DNA of 64,000 bases from assembly GCA_907163375.1 (NCBI GenBank), contig CAJQUW010004789.1:176547-240546 (forward strand), in the 5' to 3' direction. Made by a program: the position numbers and the translations under genes. Shown here in pieces: positions 46,960 to 57,859 of this stretch. This DNA comes from Prostheceraeus crozeri. Taxonomy: Eukaryota > Platyhelminthes > Polycladida > Euryleptidae. Position 1 is the stretch's first letter. Each line of letters begins with the position of its first letter. The notes beneath the pieces were generated by a model that did not search any database, was not told where the DNA came from, and worked only from the letters and a program-made list of their open reading frames with translations.

Positions 46960-47325
46960 TTCGTCGCAATCTAGCGGGATTCAGCCACCCTAGTAGTAAT
47001 CGCTGTTTGATGTTTATCAATAATTTTGTAGTCGAAATTGTTAATGGTCATCACTTTATCACTGTGGGCCTTCATCGAATGTTCACTAAGTGCCCTCTTC
47101 TGGTCTTCATACCGTAAACTTCGCTCATGTTCTCTGTAGCGAACTTGAAATAGACGACACGTTTGACCTATGCAACTCTGGTCACATATTCTGCAAGAAA
47201 ATTCATAAATAACATATTTACTTTTGCAGTTAAACTTTGGGCCAATATTTTTACAAATACTACATGAACAAGTGCTTTTATGCGATTTTTTGAAATTTGA
47301 AACAAGCTTTTTCCAGGTTTACTAG
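46960..47325 (-). mobile_element. Penelope-like retroelement fragment (C-terminal GIY-YIG region)
   Basis: The minus strand reads TWKKLVSNFKKSHKSTCSCS, ICKNIGPKFNC, YVIYEFSCRICDQSCIGQTC, RLFQVRYREHERSL, ALSEHSMKAHS. This is the Cys-rich segment followed by the YxxxC..C...YIGQT..R...R..EH pattern of the endonuclease at the C-terminus of Penelope-like elements. Upstream polymerase parts are not recognisable, so the copy is truncated and degraded. Confidence 0.75.
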
Positions 47326-47921
47326 TGATACTCATGTAAAGCATGTGTAAAGCATGTTTAGCTTCTACTTCGATAAGTTTTAGGTTATTTTTCAAGGTTT
47401 CGCTCATACGTGGAGGTAAGTTTGCGGTATTCTTATCAAAAAGAATGTGCATTTTATTTTTGTCAGATGCTACACAACTGTTCATTATTTATTTGATTCC
47501 GGCCCACAATTGCTATAATGAGTCCTTGTTGGATCGATCCTATTTTACACGGGTGAGGGAAGATCCCCAGGCATTTTTTGATATTTTCCAAAACAATGAT
47601 GGCTGTTACTCTTATTTTTGTGACTTGTAGTTTCTGCGTATTTCTGAAAATAACCCCAAATTTAATCAAATTTAGCCATAGGAACATGAGAATTTGATAA
47701 AACAGAATAAGAGGTGATTGAAGGAATTTAGAGTACAAATCTCTCAAATCTGAAGACATTTCCGCTGCAGTTGCTGCTGACTGTGTAAAGAGATTATCAA
47801 AAATTAATTGATCGCTCATGAATGCCACAAAAGCAATTGAATTATCATGATTTTTGATCATCTCTGCTTGTGGATGGAGCACAGACTCAGATTCTTCAAC
47901 TGAGGAGCAAGGTCACACTGT

Positions 47922-47998
47922 CGCTAGTCAATAGCTTAATTGGTAGAGCGCTAACCTAGAATGCCAGAGGTCGGTGGTTCAAATCCACCATCACGTCT
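47922..47998 (+). mobile_element. tRNA-like sequence (SINE head or tRNA pseudogene)
   Basis: TAGCTTAATTGGTAGAGCGC fits an A box and D arm, and GGTGGTTCAAATCCACC makes a perfect T arm with a B box. The anticodon stem and the acceptor arm do not pair, so it is not a functional tRNA. No obvious SINE body follows. Confidence 0.5.
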
Positions 47999-47999
47999 G

Positions 48000-49225
48000 T
48001 GAAATTATTTACACCTTAAGAAGTCAAATTGCATCCAAAATCCCATCCTCATGCTACATTAATCGATCGTAACCTCTGAAACAACTCGAATCAATGATTT
48101 CTAACAATTCGCTGATGAACTTCCTACAACTTCTCTTGTTTCTTCTCCTCAGCTCGTTACAGGATGAGAGAGCAGTGCCGAAGGGGACCAGAACGACTCC
48201 GCCTTGAGCAGATGAAGTCTGTTATCAACAACATCTCACGCTACTTCATTCCTCCCAGGAGGTCGCCTGTCACATTCGCTTTTACTCAAAGCCTTTCTGT
48301 CGCCAGGTCAACCAAGTTCACAGGCTGCTTTTCATGAGAGATCTCTAAGGCTTCATACATACAAAGACGAGGGACTTCAGTACACGGCAAGTTGTTCATT
48401 TATGCTCTTAGAAACAAACAAAGGTTCCAAATCCCAAGATTTCTTAATCCCCAAATTGATTTCCTTTTTGCTTGACGTTGGCACGCGTCTGTACATCAAA
48501 ATCAACTTTTCAAGAGAGAAATATATCACTATTGAAATATACGGCAGACTTCCGGCTTAGCAAACCACTGAAAAGACTGAAATTAAGTTAGATGGTCCGA
48601 AGTCTTGTGAAATAGGTAAATGCATTATAACACAGTCGGAATCGGTTTTCATACTAATTTTTCTGCCTGAAAATAGTATAAAGAACCAATGCTATAGAAA
48701 ATCCGATGTGTATCATCATCTATTGATTGTTAATTGGTCACACGTGCAAAACAAATGTCAATGCATTTCTAACTACACGCACTACATATTATACATAAAC
48801 AGGTATTTCACAAATAAACAGGTATACTACTGATAACTAAATAATCTCTATTTCCCAAATATAGCACCTGTAAAATATATTTATGTACTTTGTAAATCTA
48901 TATTTTATTTGTATATGTATTTACGAGAATTTGTATCTTTGGTTACATATAATAAGCCACATATTATATATATATATCACCACTTCACTTCGTATTTTGG
49001 TCCATGAGATATTCAAAGAGGTAAAACTTTTGTGTTGTGTATCTGTTGTCTATGTATGCATTTTACGCTACAACTTGAATCGCAAGAAACCAACAGCTAT
49101 TAGAAGATCGTTTTAATTAACATGGTTGATGGCAGCCGACGGGAAGTTGTTCGATTTGATTGTGGATATCACACCAGTTTGTTTCGTCTCCCCAAGAATA
49201 AGTTTGCTGCTAAAAATATTTACAC
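48000..49225. other. No recognisable gene
   Basis: No frame with recognisable motifs. Short (TA)n tracts occur near 48965. No RNA gene noticed. Confidence 0.4.
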
Positions 49226-49234
49226 TTTATTGCT

Positions 49235-50135
49235 TTGCTATATACACGTCTGAGCTTTCGCGAGTCGCTCGCATTGTCAAGGAGTAAGGCCTGAGTGAGG
49301 GCTCGTTCAACGTCTGGCTATTTCACATAGAAATTGACAACAATAAAACCTCTAGAAAGGAAATTAAGCTTCATGCAATGCACAATAACGGCGCATAAAT
49401 CGCACGCATTTTCACTTAGATGCACCTGCCAACGTCTGTATGATTGGGTTAGCATCAGTCACATGAGTAAATCGAAGCTTTTAATTGGTTCTTCATGCCC
49501 CAACTTAGTTCCCTCGGATGTGCCGCGACCTTGAGTCAATTTTTATTCTAGCGAACTTCAGATAAACAGTTTATTTCTGTGTCTGCACCTGTCAATAATG
49601 TCTAGCTGGAAGTCTGTGATCGCCAGATGTCCATGTGATGGTATTGTCTTGCGTGCTCTGCCAATGCGCTATCCATGCTGTTATTTGATAGGCTGCGTTT
49701 GTGTTCATTATATCGGAAATTGAAAGGTCTTGACGTCTGACCTATGCAGCTGCCATGACACAGCTTGCAAGTAAACCGATATACTAGATGTTTATCAGAG
49801 CAAGCAAAGCTACACCCCAACCGATCACAGACTTCACAATCGTCATGCTTCCTCTTTACCTTGGAACTGAGACACTGTTTGAGACCAGAGGCAGGCTGGC
49901 TTCCCAATTTTACCGGCAAATCATATTTCGTGATGATTTAATTGATTCTCTTCGTACAGTTACGAGTATCATTAATAAATTTCATCGAGAAGAAGACTTT
50001 CTCTTTCTCAATGGTTTCCGAATGCCTTTTCACCTTCGTAGTGTTGAGGCTCTTGTATAATAGGTTCATTACCCTTTAATTCTGTCAAACGTTCGACTTC
50101 TTCATGAAGCACTTTTTCAATGGAAGGGGATTCTG
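49235..50135 (-). mobile_element. Penelope-like retroelement fragment with possible 3' tail
   Basis: From about 50000 down, the minus strand reads FINDTRNCTKRIN, a stop, IITKYDLPVKLGSQPASG, then CEVCDRLGCSFAC, LVYRFTCKLCHGSCIGQTSR, FNFRYNEHKRSL, ALAEHARQYH. This is the linker, Cys motif and GIY-YIG-type endonuclease end of a Penelope-like element, related to but different from the copy at 47 kb. About 320 bp beyond the coding end, on the same strand, lies a stem-loop flanked by TTGACAA and GAAA (49256-49281), possibly part of the element's tail. The polymerase domain is gone. Confidence 0.7.
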
Positions 50136-50139
50136 GTTC

Positions 50140-51387
50140 TAATTTTCAAGAACTTGCGCTCTAACCGAGATTGCAACGAAATAAATGTGAAATCAATGTC
50201 TAGTAATATTAAGCGAACTTGCAAAGATAACAAAGATTTACATAACATTTTGATAAAAGGAAATGAAATTAATTTATCTTTCGAAGCACAGATAATTTGT
50301 TTTTACTTCTCACTTTTGAAATGTGAAATCTTTTCCTTGAAATATATGGCACTAACCTACACATGACATGCATAGATGAGCCAATGACTGCAGCTTCAGT
50401 ATAAAAACTCAGATGGAATTTGTGTGTACAATACTAATATCCCAATCTTTTATTTCCTAACACGGTTTGGAGTACAAAAAAATCCGATAGCATAAAAACA
50501 CAGCGTATAAAAAACCGATTTCGACTGTATTGCGAAGTCGAAGCTGCAGCTTAATTAAGGCGGCATGTTTGTATATTCATCTGGACTTTGCATGGGCCTA
50601 CTGAAAATCATTTTACTTACTATGTACGCCGTAACGCTGCGTTACGAACTTGAGTCACCCTTTGTAATCAGATCTACCTAATTTGAGAGTTGATTATCTA
50701 TCGCTACACCGCTGCCTTGAACAATTTTGATTATTGATTATCTATCGCTACACCGCTGCCTTGAACAATTTTGATTAGATCATTATGTTTTAGAGGCTTC
50801 TAAGTATCAAGATCTTGTCTGGCAAAGGCTCTCAAAGACACGTTTTCATGCGCAGTTTAGTGACAGATTTCAAACTTAACTTCAATCAATTTTGTCAATT
50901 TTATCTTTTAGACAATGCAACGCATTTTGAAGTTGGCAAGTCAAATGTATGGAGTCACAGTATATTGGTAGAGCATTGTGTTACATGAACGCTAGAGTTA
51001 AGGAACACAGTCAAAAATGTCATCTATCTCTGACCAAAGATGCACCTGCCAGTGCATTGAGTCGAAATGACGGTAAAGACTGGGGCAACGCTTATTCCTT
51101 GGGCTAGAGGACGCTCCCTCCTATGGGATTTTACATGTGTCTACACACTGGCGACGAGCAATCTTCCGCTATCCCGCCAGGAACACGGAATCATCGCATT
51201 GAAAGCGGAGGACAAAAAGCGCAAGAAGTACGAAGAGTTTGTGGTGGTGAAAAAAGTTCTGAAATGGCATGCGGCTTGCTTTACGAGATAATAAAATTCA
51301 AGCTGCGCCAAGGCGCCTCACGACTTGCTCTACTCCCGCACTCCAACCTGACACCAGAGGTTGCCAGATGTTCGTGCAGAGAAGACT
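50140..51387. other. No recognisable gene; one 44-bp tandem duplication
   Basis: TGATTATCTATCGCTACACC and the following bases through ACAATTTTGATTA are repeated once in tandem at about 50690-50777 (period 44). The remaining frames lack motifs. Confidence 0.45.
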
Positions 51388-51670
51388 TTCATTATTTGAA
51401 AATAAGATTTATACCTCCAGAATAATGAAAATAAGGCCAAAATTTCTCGATATTGTATGTATTGCCGACGTTTCGGACGTTCGTCCTTTGTCAAGGCACA
51501 AGAGCAATTCACAAAAGTATATAATACACAATATCCCATACTTTTGTGAATTGCTCTTGTGCCTTGACAAAGGACGAACGTCCGAAACGTCGGCAATACA
51601 TACAATATCGAGAAATTTTGGCCTTATTTTCATTATTCTGGAGGTATAAATCTTATTTTCAAATAATGAA
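51388..51670. repeat. Perfect palindrome, 133-bp arms, 17-bp loop
   Basis: The left arm (51388-51520) and right arm (51538-51670) are exact reverse complements by eye across their whole length, around the loop ATAATACACAATATCCC. Each arm contains a retroelement-tail-like segment, TGCCTTGACAAAGG, then GGACGAACGTCC, then GAAACGTCGGC. The transcript of either strand would fold into one long hairpin. Exact identity implies recent origin, ongoing conversion, or an assembly foldback. The open frames on both strands are mirror images of each other and are not evidence for a gene. Confidence 0.9.
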
Positions 51671-51914
51671 TCCCAAGCACCTCCTGCTCACGGCTCTCTT
51701 GTATGAGAAGACTTTCGACAATTCTGACCCTCTGTGGGGACAACATGAGCTTTCATGCTTTATCAACTATGAATTCGAATTCATGAATGTATTTGGAGAC
51801 AAATGGTATTCACTACAGAATCAGTATCGGAAACGAAGATAAGAAAGTGATTATTGTTCTCCACTGTGATAACTTTCATCACAGCAATACTCCAGATTAC
51901 TATAGATTATACAG

Positions 51915-52145
51915 TTACTGAGTAAGTAGGGTTGTCAGCCGATATTTCGCCTGTCATTTTTCTATGAAAGTCGTTTACATATCTCCAATTCCAAATAAGA
52001 GGGCCTTAATTGCCATGATTAAGGCCGTCTAATTTGCTATGTAATGCCATTGATGTAGGAGCACTTCACCATCCATCTTCTCATTCCCAGTGAAAATGAC
52101 CTTGAGATGATTCCTATGGTTCACAATTTGGAATCGTAGATATCT
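51915..52145. repeat. Dispersed repeat related to 62.54-62.72 kb
   Basis: AAGTAGGGTTGTCAGCC, GGCCGTCTAATTTGC, ATGCCATTGATG, and CATTCCCAGTGAAAATGA correspond in order to AAGTAGATTTGTCAGCC, GGCCGTCTAATATGC, GCCATTGGAGTT and CATTCCCAGTGAAAATGA at 62,550-62,700. The hairpin in this copy is shorter (GGCCTTAAT...ATTAAGGCC). I cannot name the family. Confidence 0.6.
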
Positions 52146-52149
52146 CAAG

Positions 52150-53265
52150 CTTGACATAGCTTAGTGTCCTGAGCTGCATAGACTATGAAGAAAATGATCA
52201 TAGATTTGAATCTTTTACAGATCAAAATCTTGGATCTTTGATGTCATAGATTTTTAGTTCAGTAACAATGCATATATTACCTTTCAAATGATCAGCCTAA
52301 ATCGTCTGGCGCTAGGCTTCAATGTGAGTTAATAAAGGTCATTCTGTGAATGAAAATGTGTAAATGATATGTGCGTCCTTAAAAACCCTCTTCTCTACAA
52401 ATGTGAAATACCAAATGATTAGTTTTCTCAAAATTATGTAGTTTATAGCAATCCCCATATCCAAACGATTAATTTGCAATTTCAATCACTCAAAGTATAC
52501 CTTACTTAATCTGCAATTGGAGAAAATAACTTTAGCAACTTCGGTCTCTTTCATCTATCTTTAATTCTTAGCCACTCCTTCAAGCATTCTTTATTCATAT
52601 CGTTTATATGATGTAGATCGCAGAATTTTTAACCAAATTTGTTGAAACACACTTTATTTAAAAGGAAATTTCACGAAGAAGATGAAGGTGGTGCCTATTT
52701 TACAAACAGGAGCAACTTTTTACTCCTTGAAAATGCTCGCAGTGCATGACAACAGTCAATTAGTTTATAATTACGTCGACAGCTATGCAGCTTGAGAACC
52801 GATTTTCTACTCGGTTTTTTAAATAGTATTGGAAATATCTGATCTGATATTCCCTCAATCAAACGACAACCACAACTTACAGATTTCATACGAAAAAGAA
52901 TTATTTCTGTAGATTCGTAGTTACTTAACGAAAATTAACAGGACGGAATGCCTTTTTGTCGTCACATCATACTGAACTCAGTGCTCTTCTCAGATTGACC
53001 CTATTTTCAAGACCGTTGGTCGACCAAATCTCATCATACAATTTCTCCGATATTGTTCTAAAATAGACTGCCGCTAGCAACACTTCAATTCATAACGAAC
53101 TGCTCTCGTCTGATGAAACTTGCACATCTAAGAACCTGATTACAACGCTCGTAAATCTAATGCAAAATGTCTCTGTATTTCCTCGAAAATGTGTCGTTTA
53201 GATATCATTTTCGAGTCATTATGCTTGAAATGTTGCATTTGAATTCTGAGAACTGAGTACGTAAT
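52150..53265. other. No recognisable gene
   Basis: AT-rich spacer without supported features. Confidence 0.45.
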
Positions 53266-53269
53266 ATAA

Positions 53270-54560
53270 TAGTCCGACAGCCAGCACGAGTTTCTGCAGG
53301 GAACGAGGCCGACAATGAGACTTTCACAGAATGATGTACACCTCATAGTCCGGCAGCCAATACGAGCTTCTGCAGGGAACGAGGCCGACAATGAGACTTT
53401 CACAGAATGATGTACACCTCATAGTCCGGCAGCCAGCACGAGTTTCTGCAGGGAACGAGGCCGACAATGAGACTTTCACAGAATGATGTACACCTCATAG
53501 TCCGGCAGCCAGAGCGAGTTTCTGCAGGGAACGAGGCCGACAATGAGACTTTCACAGAATGATGTACACCTCATAGTCCGGCAGCCAGCACGAGTTTCTG
53601 CAGGGAACGAGGCCGACAATGAGACTTTCACAGAATGATGTACACCTCATAGTCCGGCAGCCAGCACGAGTTTCTGCAGGGAACGAGGTCGACAATGAGA
53701 CTTTCATAGAATGATGTGCACCTCATAGTCCGGCAGCCAGCACGAGTTTCTGCAGGGAACGAGGCCGAAAATGATGTACACCTCATAGTCCGGCATCCAG
53801 CATGAGTTTCTGCAGGGAACGAGGCCGACAATGAGACTTTCACAGAATGATGTACACCTCATAGTCCGGCAGCCAGCACGAGTTTGTGCAGGGAACGAGG
53901 CCGACAATGAGACTTTCACAGAATGATGTACACCTCATAGTCCGGCAGACAGCACGAGTTTCTGCAGGGAACGAGGGCGACAATGAGACTTTCACAGAAT
54001 GATGTACACCTCATAGTCCGGCAGCCAGCACGAGTTTGTGCAGGGAACGAGGCCGACAATGAGACTTTCACAGAATGATGTACACCTCATAGTCCGGCAG
54101 CCAGCACGAGTTTCTGCAGGGAACGAGGCCGACAATGAGACTTTCACAGAATGATGTACACCTCATAGTCCGGCAGACAGCACGAGTTTCTGTCTGCAGG
54201 GAACGAGGCCGACAATGAGACTTTCACAGAATGATGTACACCTCATAGTCCGGCAGCCAATACGAGTTTCTGCAGGGAACGAGGCCGACAATGAGACTTT
54301 CACAGAATGATGTACACCTCATAGTCCGGCAGCCAGCGCGAGTTTCTGCAGGGAACGAGGCCGAGAATGAGACTTTCACAGAATGATGTACACCTCATAG
54401 TCCGGCAGCCAGCGCGAGTTTCTGCAGGGAACGAGGCCGACAATGAGACTTTCACAGAATGATGTACACCTCATAGTCCGGCAGCCAGCGCGAGTTTCTG
54501 CAGGGAACGAGGACGAAAGTGAGACTTTCACGAGAATGATGAAACTCATAAGTCCACAAC
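53270..54560. repeat. 76-bp satellite, array B, about 16 copies
   Basis: Same unit and orientation as array A, 11 kb away. It begins mid-unit at AGTCCGACAGCCAGCACGAG and consists mainly of the TTTCTGCAGG / GGCCGACAATG subtype, so it is more uniform than array A. One unit near 53,770 lacks the ATGAGACTTTCACAGA segment, and one near 54,190 has a duplicated TCTG. It decays after 54,500. Confidence 0.95.
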
Positions 54561-54785
54561 AGCCAGCGCATCACTCTGCCGGGAACGAACGGAATTGCAT
54601 GAGACTTTCAGTCTTAGTGAGTTCCTCCTCTTGTTCATCAAGATCAAAGATATACACATGGAACGAGGGCCGACAATGAGACTGCAGTTCTACATGTACT
54701 TCTTCATAGTCCGGCAGCCAGTGCGAGTTTCTGCATGGAACGAGGCCTCGGCAATCTTTACCAGAGCATGTGGATAAATTTGCAC
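54561..54785. repeat. Decayed right flank of the 76-bp array
   Basis: Scattered satellite words (GCATGAGACTTTCAG, GGGCCGACAATGAGACT, CATAGTCCGGCAGCCAG) are interrupted by TGAGTTCCTCCTCTTG and ATCAAAGATAT. A similar interruption, GTGTTCCTCCTCTTAGAATA, recurs at about 54,846 outside the array. Confidence 0.7.
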
Positions 54786-55334
54786 TTAAACGTTGTGTCA
54801 CTCCATGCCTAAGAAGCTCGCCAAATCGAAATGCCTTTTTCTAGTGTGTTCCTCCTCTTAGAATACAAGATCAAAGAAAAAAATGAATGTAAAACAATTG
54901 GACGCAAATTGCAGTCTACGTTTTCTCTTTCAAACAGAACAAGAAAAAAAGTGCAGTGCTATTATCATGCATCTAATCGGGCAATGTATGTACATTGTGG
55001 ATTCTTTGATTTTGTTTGAGTTTGTGTTTGCCCGACATTAAGAAAGTCGAACAATCGAAATCGTAGTGAGCTTTAACATAACGGGCGTTCCCTGCATGAA
55101 AGGAAATGACCTGATGGATGAGGGATGCCAAATAATTATGACTGCTGGGCTTAGCAATCGTGTTTAATCAGAGAAAACATTAGAAAACTCGAAAATGAGG
55201 CTTATCTCCTATCTGGTCCCATTGGATTTACATTTGCTTTTGCTTGATCCTGATCTGGGCTGAGGGAAAGCAATAGAAATCGGCAGACGCACAGATCGTA
55301 GTAAGTAAGTCTCACTTCGGGCCTCTTCCTCCCT

Positions 55335-56205
55335 CAATCATGCTGGCTGCCGGACTATGAGATGAGGTGTGAGGTGGAAAACATTGTCTCATTGTCCTCG
55401 TCCCCTGCAGAACTCGTGCTGGTGCCGTGGATTATGAGGTGTACATCTTCTGTGTGTGTCTGTCTCTTCTGTCGTTCTGTTCCTGTTCGTGCTGGCGCGC
55501 TGCGATTGAGGCTGACATATTCTGAGAAAAGTCTCATTGTCACGGTGAAAGTTCCCTGCAGAAATCGTTGTGCTGGCCGGACATGAGGTGTACATGGGAC
55601 TATGAGGTGTACATCATTCTGTGAAAGTCTCTTTGGCGGCCTCGTTCCCGCCAGACCTCCGTGCTGGCATGCCGGACAATGAGGTGTACGTCATTCTGAG
55701 AAAGCAGAAACTCGCGCTGTCTGCCGGAATAATGAGGTGCTACATGCTGTCTTGTGAAAGTCTCATTGTTCATTCGTTTCTGCACGAAACGTTCATGGAT
55801 GCCTCGTATGAGGTGCCGGTCATTCTGATGAAAGTCTCAGTGTCGGCCCTGATCATTTGCAGAACCTCGTGCTGGCTGCCGGACTATGCGGTGTCGCTCT
55901 TCTCGTGAAAGTTCATTGTCGGCCTGAAAGTCCATTGAAATTGTGCTGGCCTTTCGACTTCTTGGCTGTGTACATCATTCTGTGACTACTAAATAATCGG
56001 CTCGTTTCCAAAATATTATCGTGCTCATTGCCGGAGCTATGAGGTGTAACATTCTGTGAAAGTCTCATTGGTCGGCCTGAAGCAATATAAAGGTCCATCG
56101 TCTGCGGTCTATGAGGTGCACTCTTTTCTGTGTCTCCCTCTCTCTGTCGGCTTGTTCCTGCATAAAACTCTTGCTGCCGGACTACTAAATATCCCCGGGA
56201 AAGTG
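55335..56205. repeat. Inverted, heavily decayed 76-bp satellite
   Basis: The unit appears in the opposite orientation: CTGGCTGCCGGACTATGAG, GAGGTGTACATCATTCTG, GTGAAAGTCTC, ATTGTCGGCC, TGCAG, CTCGTGCTGG. About 11 copies carry many small insertions and deletions, unlike the clean copies 1 kb to the left. Together with array B it makes a large imperfect inverted repeat with a ~550-bp spacer. Confidence 0.8.
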
Positions 56206-56915
56206 TCATTGTAGGAGTTTCAAGAATTGGGGATCATTCGAATTGCAAATAACAACATAGAATGAGAACCATGGCCCTGCCTAATATATGAAGTGTCCTA
56301 ATGAATGGATTATGTATATAAGTCCCTCTCTCCCTTAAAGGCGCACGCGGTTTCCCTGGGCAAAAAACATATCTGAATAAGAAAAATACTTGAATAATAG
56401 CATTGTAGGAGTCTCAACCCAGACAACCATGAAGAGAGATCTTGCAACCAGTGTGATGAATGGCCCCCAGCACCTTGCATGTCCACTTGCGGCGATTTGT
56501 GCAAACTCAAAGCACCAGCATCTACGCTTCATTGTACAGAAGTCTTCTTCTTAATTGCCCTCACAAGCAAATCACTTCAAATCAAGTTTAGCAATTTTTT
56601 GAGTCAAAATTATTGATGTCTTTTTAGATCAGTATTGTCACACTTTTATCATAGATATATTACCTTAGAATTATTATAATTGAAGAAATCTAACCTGACA
56701 CAGATTTGAACTCTGCAACAACAGAATTACACCAATTGAGACTATTATTCTGTTTATGTTATTACCAAAAGACGCCAACGCCTACAACTGATATATTTGA
56801 ACTCTGATAATACCGCCAGTTTCTCTTGAGAAGGTTTGATAATTGAAATAAAAGCTCTGAGTGCTGAGTTAATATCTATGAAAGGTTAATCTAGAATGCA
56901 ATTTCATTATGTCAG
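56206..56915. other. Upstream region of the lectin gene
   Basis: No repeat or gene recognised. A short CT-rich tract lies near 56,322. The segment immediately upstream of 56,915 may contain promoter sequence of the lectin gene. Confidence 0.4.
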
Positions 56916-56921
56916 TCAACG

Positions 56922-56930
56922 CATAAAAAG
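56922..56930 (+). promoter_or_regulatory. TATA-like box of the lectin gene
   Basis: CATAAAAAG lies 62-70 bp before the ATG, at a distance that would place transcription start near 56950-56960, leaving a 5' leader of about 35-40 nt. The inference rests on spacing and sequence only. Confidence 0.5.
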
Positions 56931-56991
56931 CAGCACTGCTCTTCTACAAAGATAAGTATTCCACATCGCACTGATTGTCACTCAACACACC

Positions 56992-57720
56992 ATGAAGCTT
57001 GGATTCTTCTCATGTATTTTTCTATGGAACTTCACTGACTCATCTGCCACCATGTGTTCGAAGGTCCGGCAATCACACATTGGTCAGCATGATGCTGAAT
57101 TGTTTGAAATGACAGTCATTGATCAAGTAACCACTGCAGCTTCCTGTGTTGAAATTTGCACGTTGGAAAGTCCTCGATGCATTGCTGCACGCTTGGATGC
57201 ATCACAAGGAAAATGCATCCTTTATGAGAAGTTGATTTTGCTTCACTATGAAAGGCCTGTCCAATCACAGACCTCAACACGTGAAGATGTGTGGATAATA
57301 GGAAATACTGGCGAATGTCCGGCGGTATTCAATACTTTGTCATGGAGAAATTCCCGATATTTATTGGAAACAGAAACTTACAATTGGAATAAGGCGAAAG
57401 GATCCTGTGAAAAACGCGGAGGCAAGTTGGCCGAAATCAGCACTACAGAAGAGTTGGAAAATGTAGCCAAGAAAATTCATCGTCGTTATTACTTGAGGCA
57501 CATTTGGATTGGTGGCCATCGTTTGCAGGGTGGGAGTAGTCTCACAGACAATTGGCGATGGTTCAAATCGGGTCATAAGATAAATATGAGTTCAGACTTC
57601 TGGCTTCGTGGAGAACCCAGTTCAATCGCTGACAATGTCGTTGCAATTTCCCAGGAAAAGTTCAACGACCATTTCTGGACATCCAGAGAAATGTCTTTAT
57701 GCGAATGCATCAAAATATAA
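56992..57720 (+). CDS. Secreted PAN/Apple-like plus C-type lectin domain protein
   Basis: A single uninterrupted frame of 242 codons. Residues 1-20 look like a signal peptide (MKLGFFSCIFLWNFTDSSAT). Residues 22-90 resemble a PAN/Apple module: C22, C52, C56, C63 and C75 with SC..IC......C.AAR.D...GKCILY spacing. Residues 109-242 form a C-type lectin domain: C109, YNWNKAKGSC (130-139), GGKLAEI, IWIGG (171-175), W.WFKSG, FWLRGEP (203-209), FNDHFW (224-229) and the ending LCECIKI. The usual EPN/QPD sugar-binding triplet is GEPSS, so classical calcium-dependent binding cannot be predicted. The expected cysteine about eight residues before the last CE is missing, and two cysteines sit together as CEC. 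No intron is apparent. PAN-lectin combinations in invertebrates often act in adhesion, immunity or fertilisation; which applies here is unknown. Confidence 0.88.
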   Translation: MKLGFFSCIFLWNFTDSSATMCSKVRQSHIGQHDAELFEMTVIDQVTTAASCVEICTLESPRCIAARLDASQGKCILYEKLILLHYERPVQSQTSTREDVWIIGNTGECPAVFNTLSWRNSRYLLETETYNWNKAKGSCEKRGGKLAEISTTEELENVAKKIHRRYYLRHIWIGGHRLQGGSSLTDNWRWFKSGHKINMSSDFWLRGEPSSIADNVVAISQEKFNDHFWTSREMSLCECIKI

Positions 57721-57839
57721 AGAAATTCCATTCAGTTTCGCAGAGATAGCAATTTGTTCATTTCTAGGAATGTACCAGAAATGAAAAACAAAGACAATTC
57801 GTTGTATTCTGCAGCACTATACACTGTATTTATTGGACA

Positions 57840-57845
57840 ATTAAA
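57840..57845 (+). terminator. Poly(A) signal ATTAAA of the lectin gene
   Basis: ATTAAA lies 120 bp beyond the stop codon, in AT-rich sequence. It is the first good poly(A) signal variant after the gene and implies a short 3' untranslated region. Confidence 0.5.
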
Positions 57846-57859
57846 GCCATTGCCTAACA

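Noticed and set aside
51330-51649. Mirror-image frames on both strands containing LDKGRTSETSA
   Set aside because: They arise from the perfect palindrome, which gives the same peptide from both strands, and the peptide corresponds to a retroelement tail motif with no protein role.
53140-55908. Minus- and plus-strand frames with KVSLSASFPAETRAGCRTMR
   Set aside because: Translations of the 76-bp satellite and its inverted copy.
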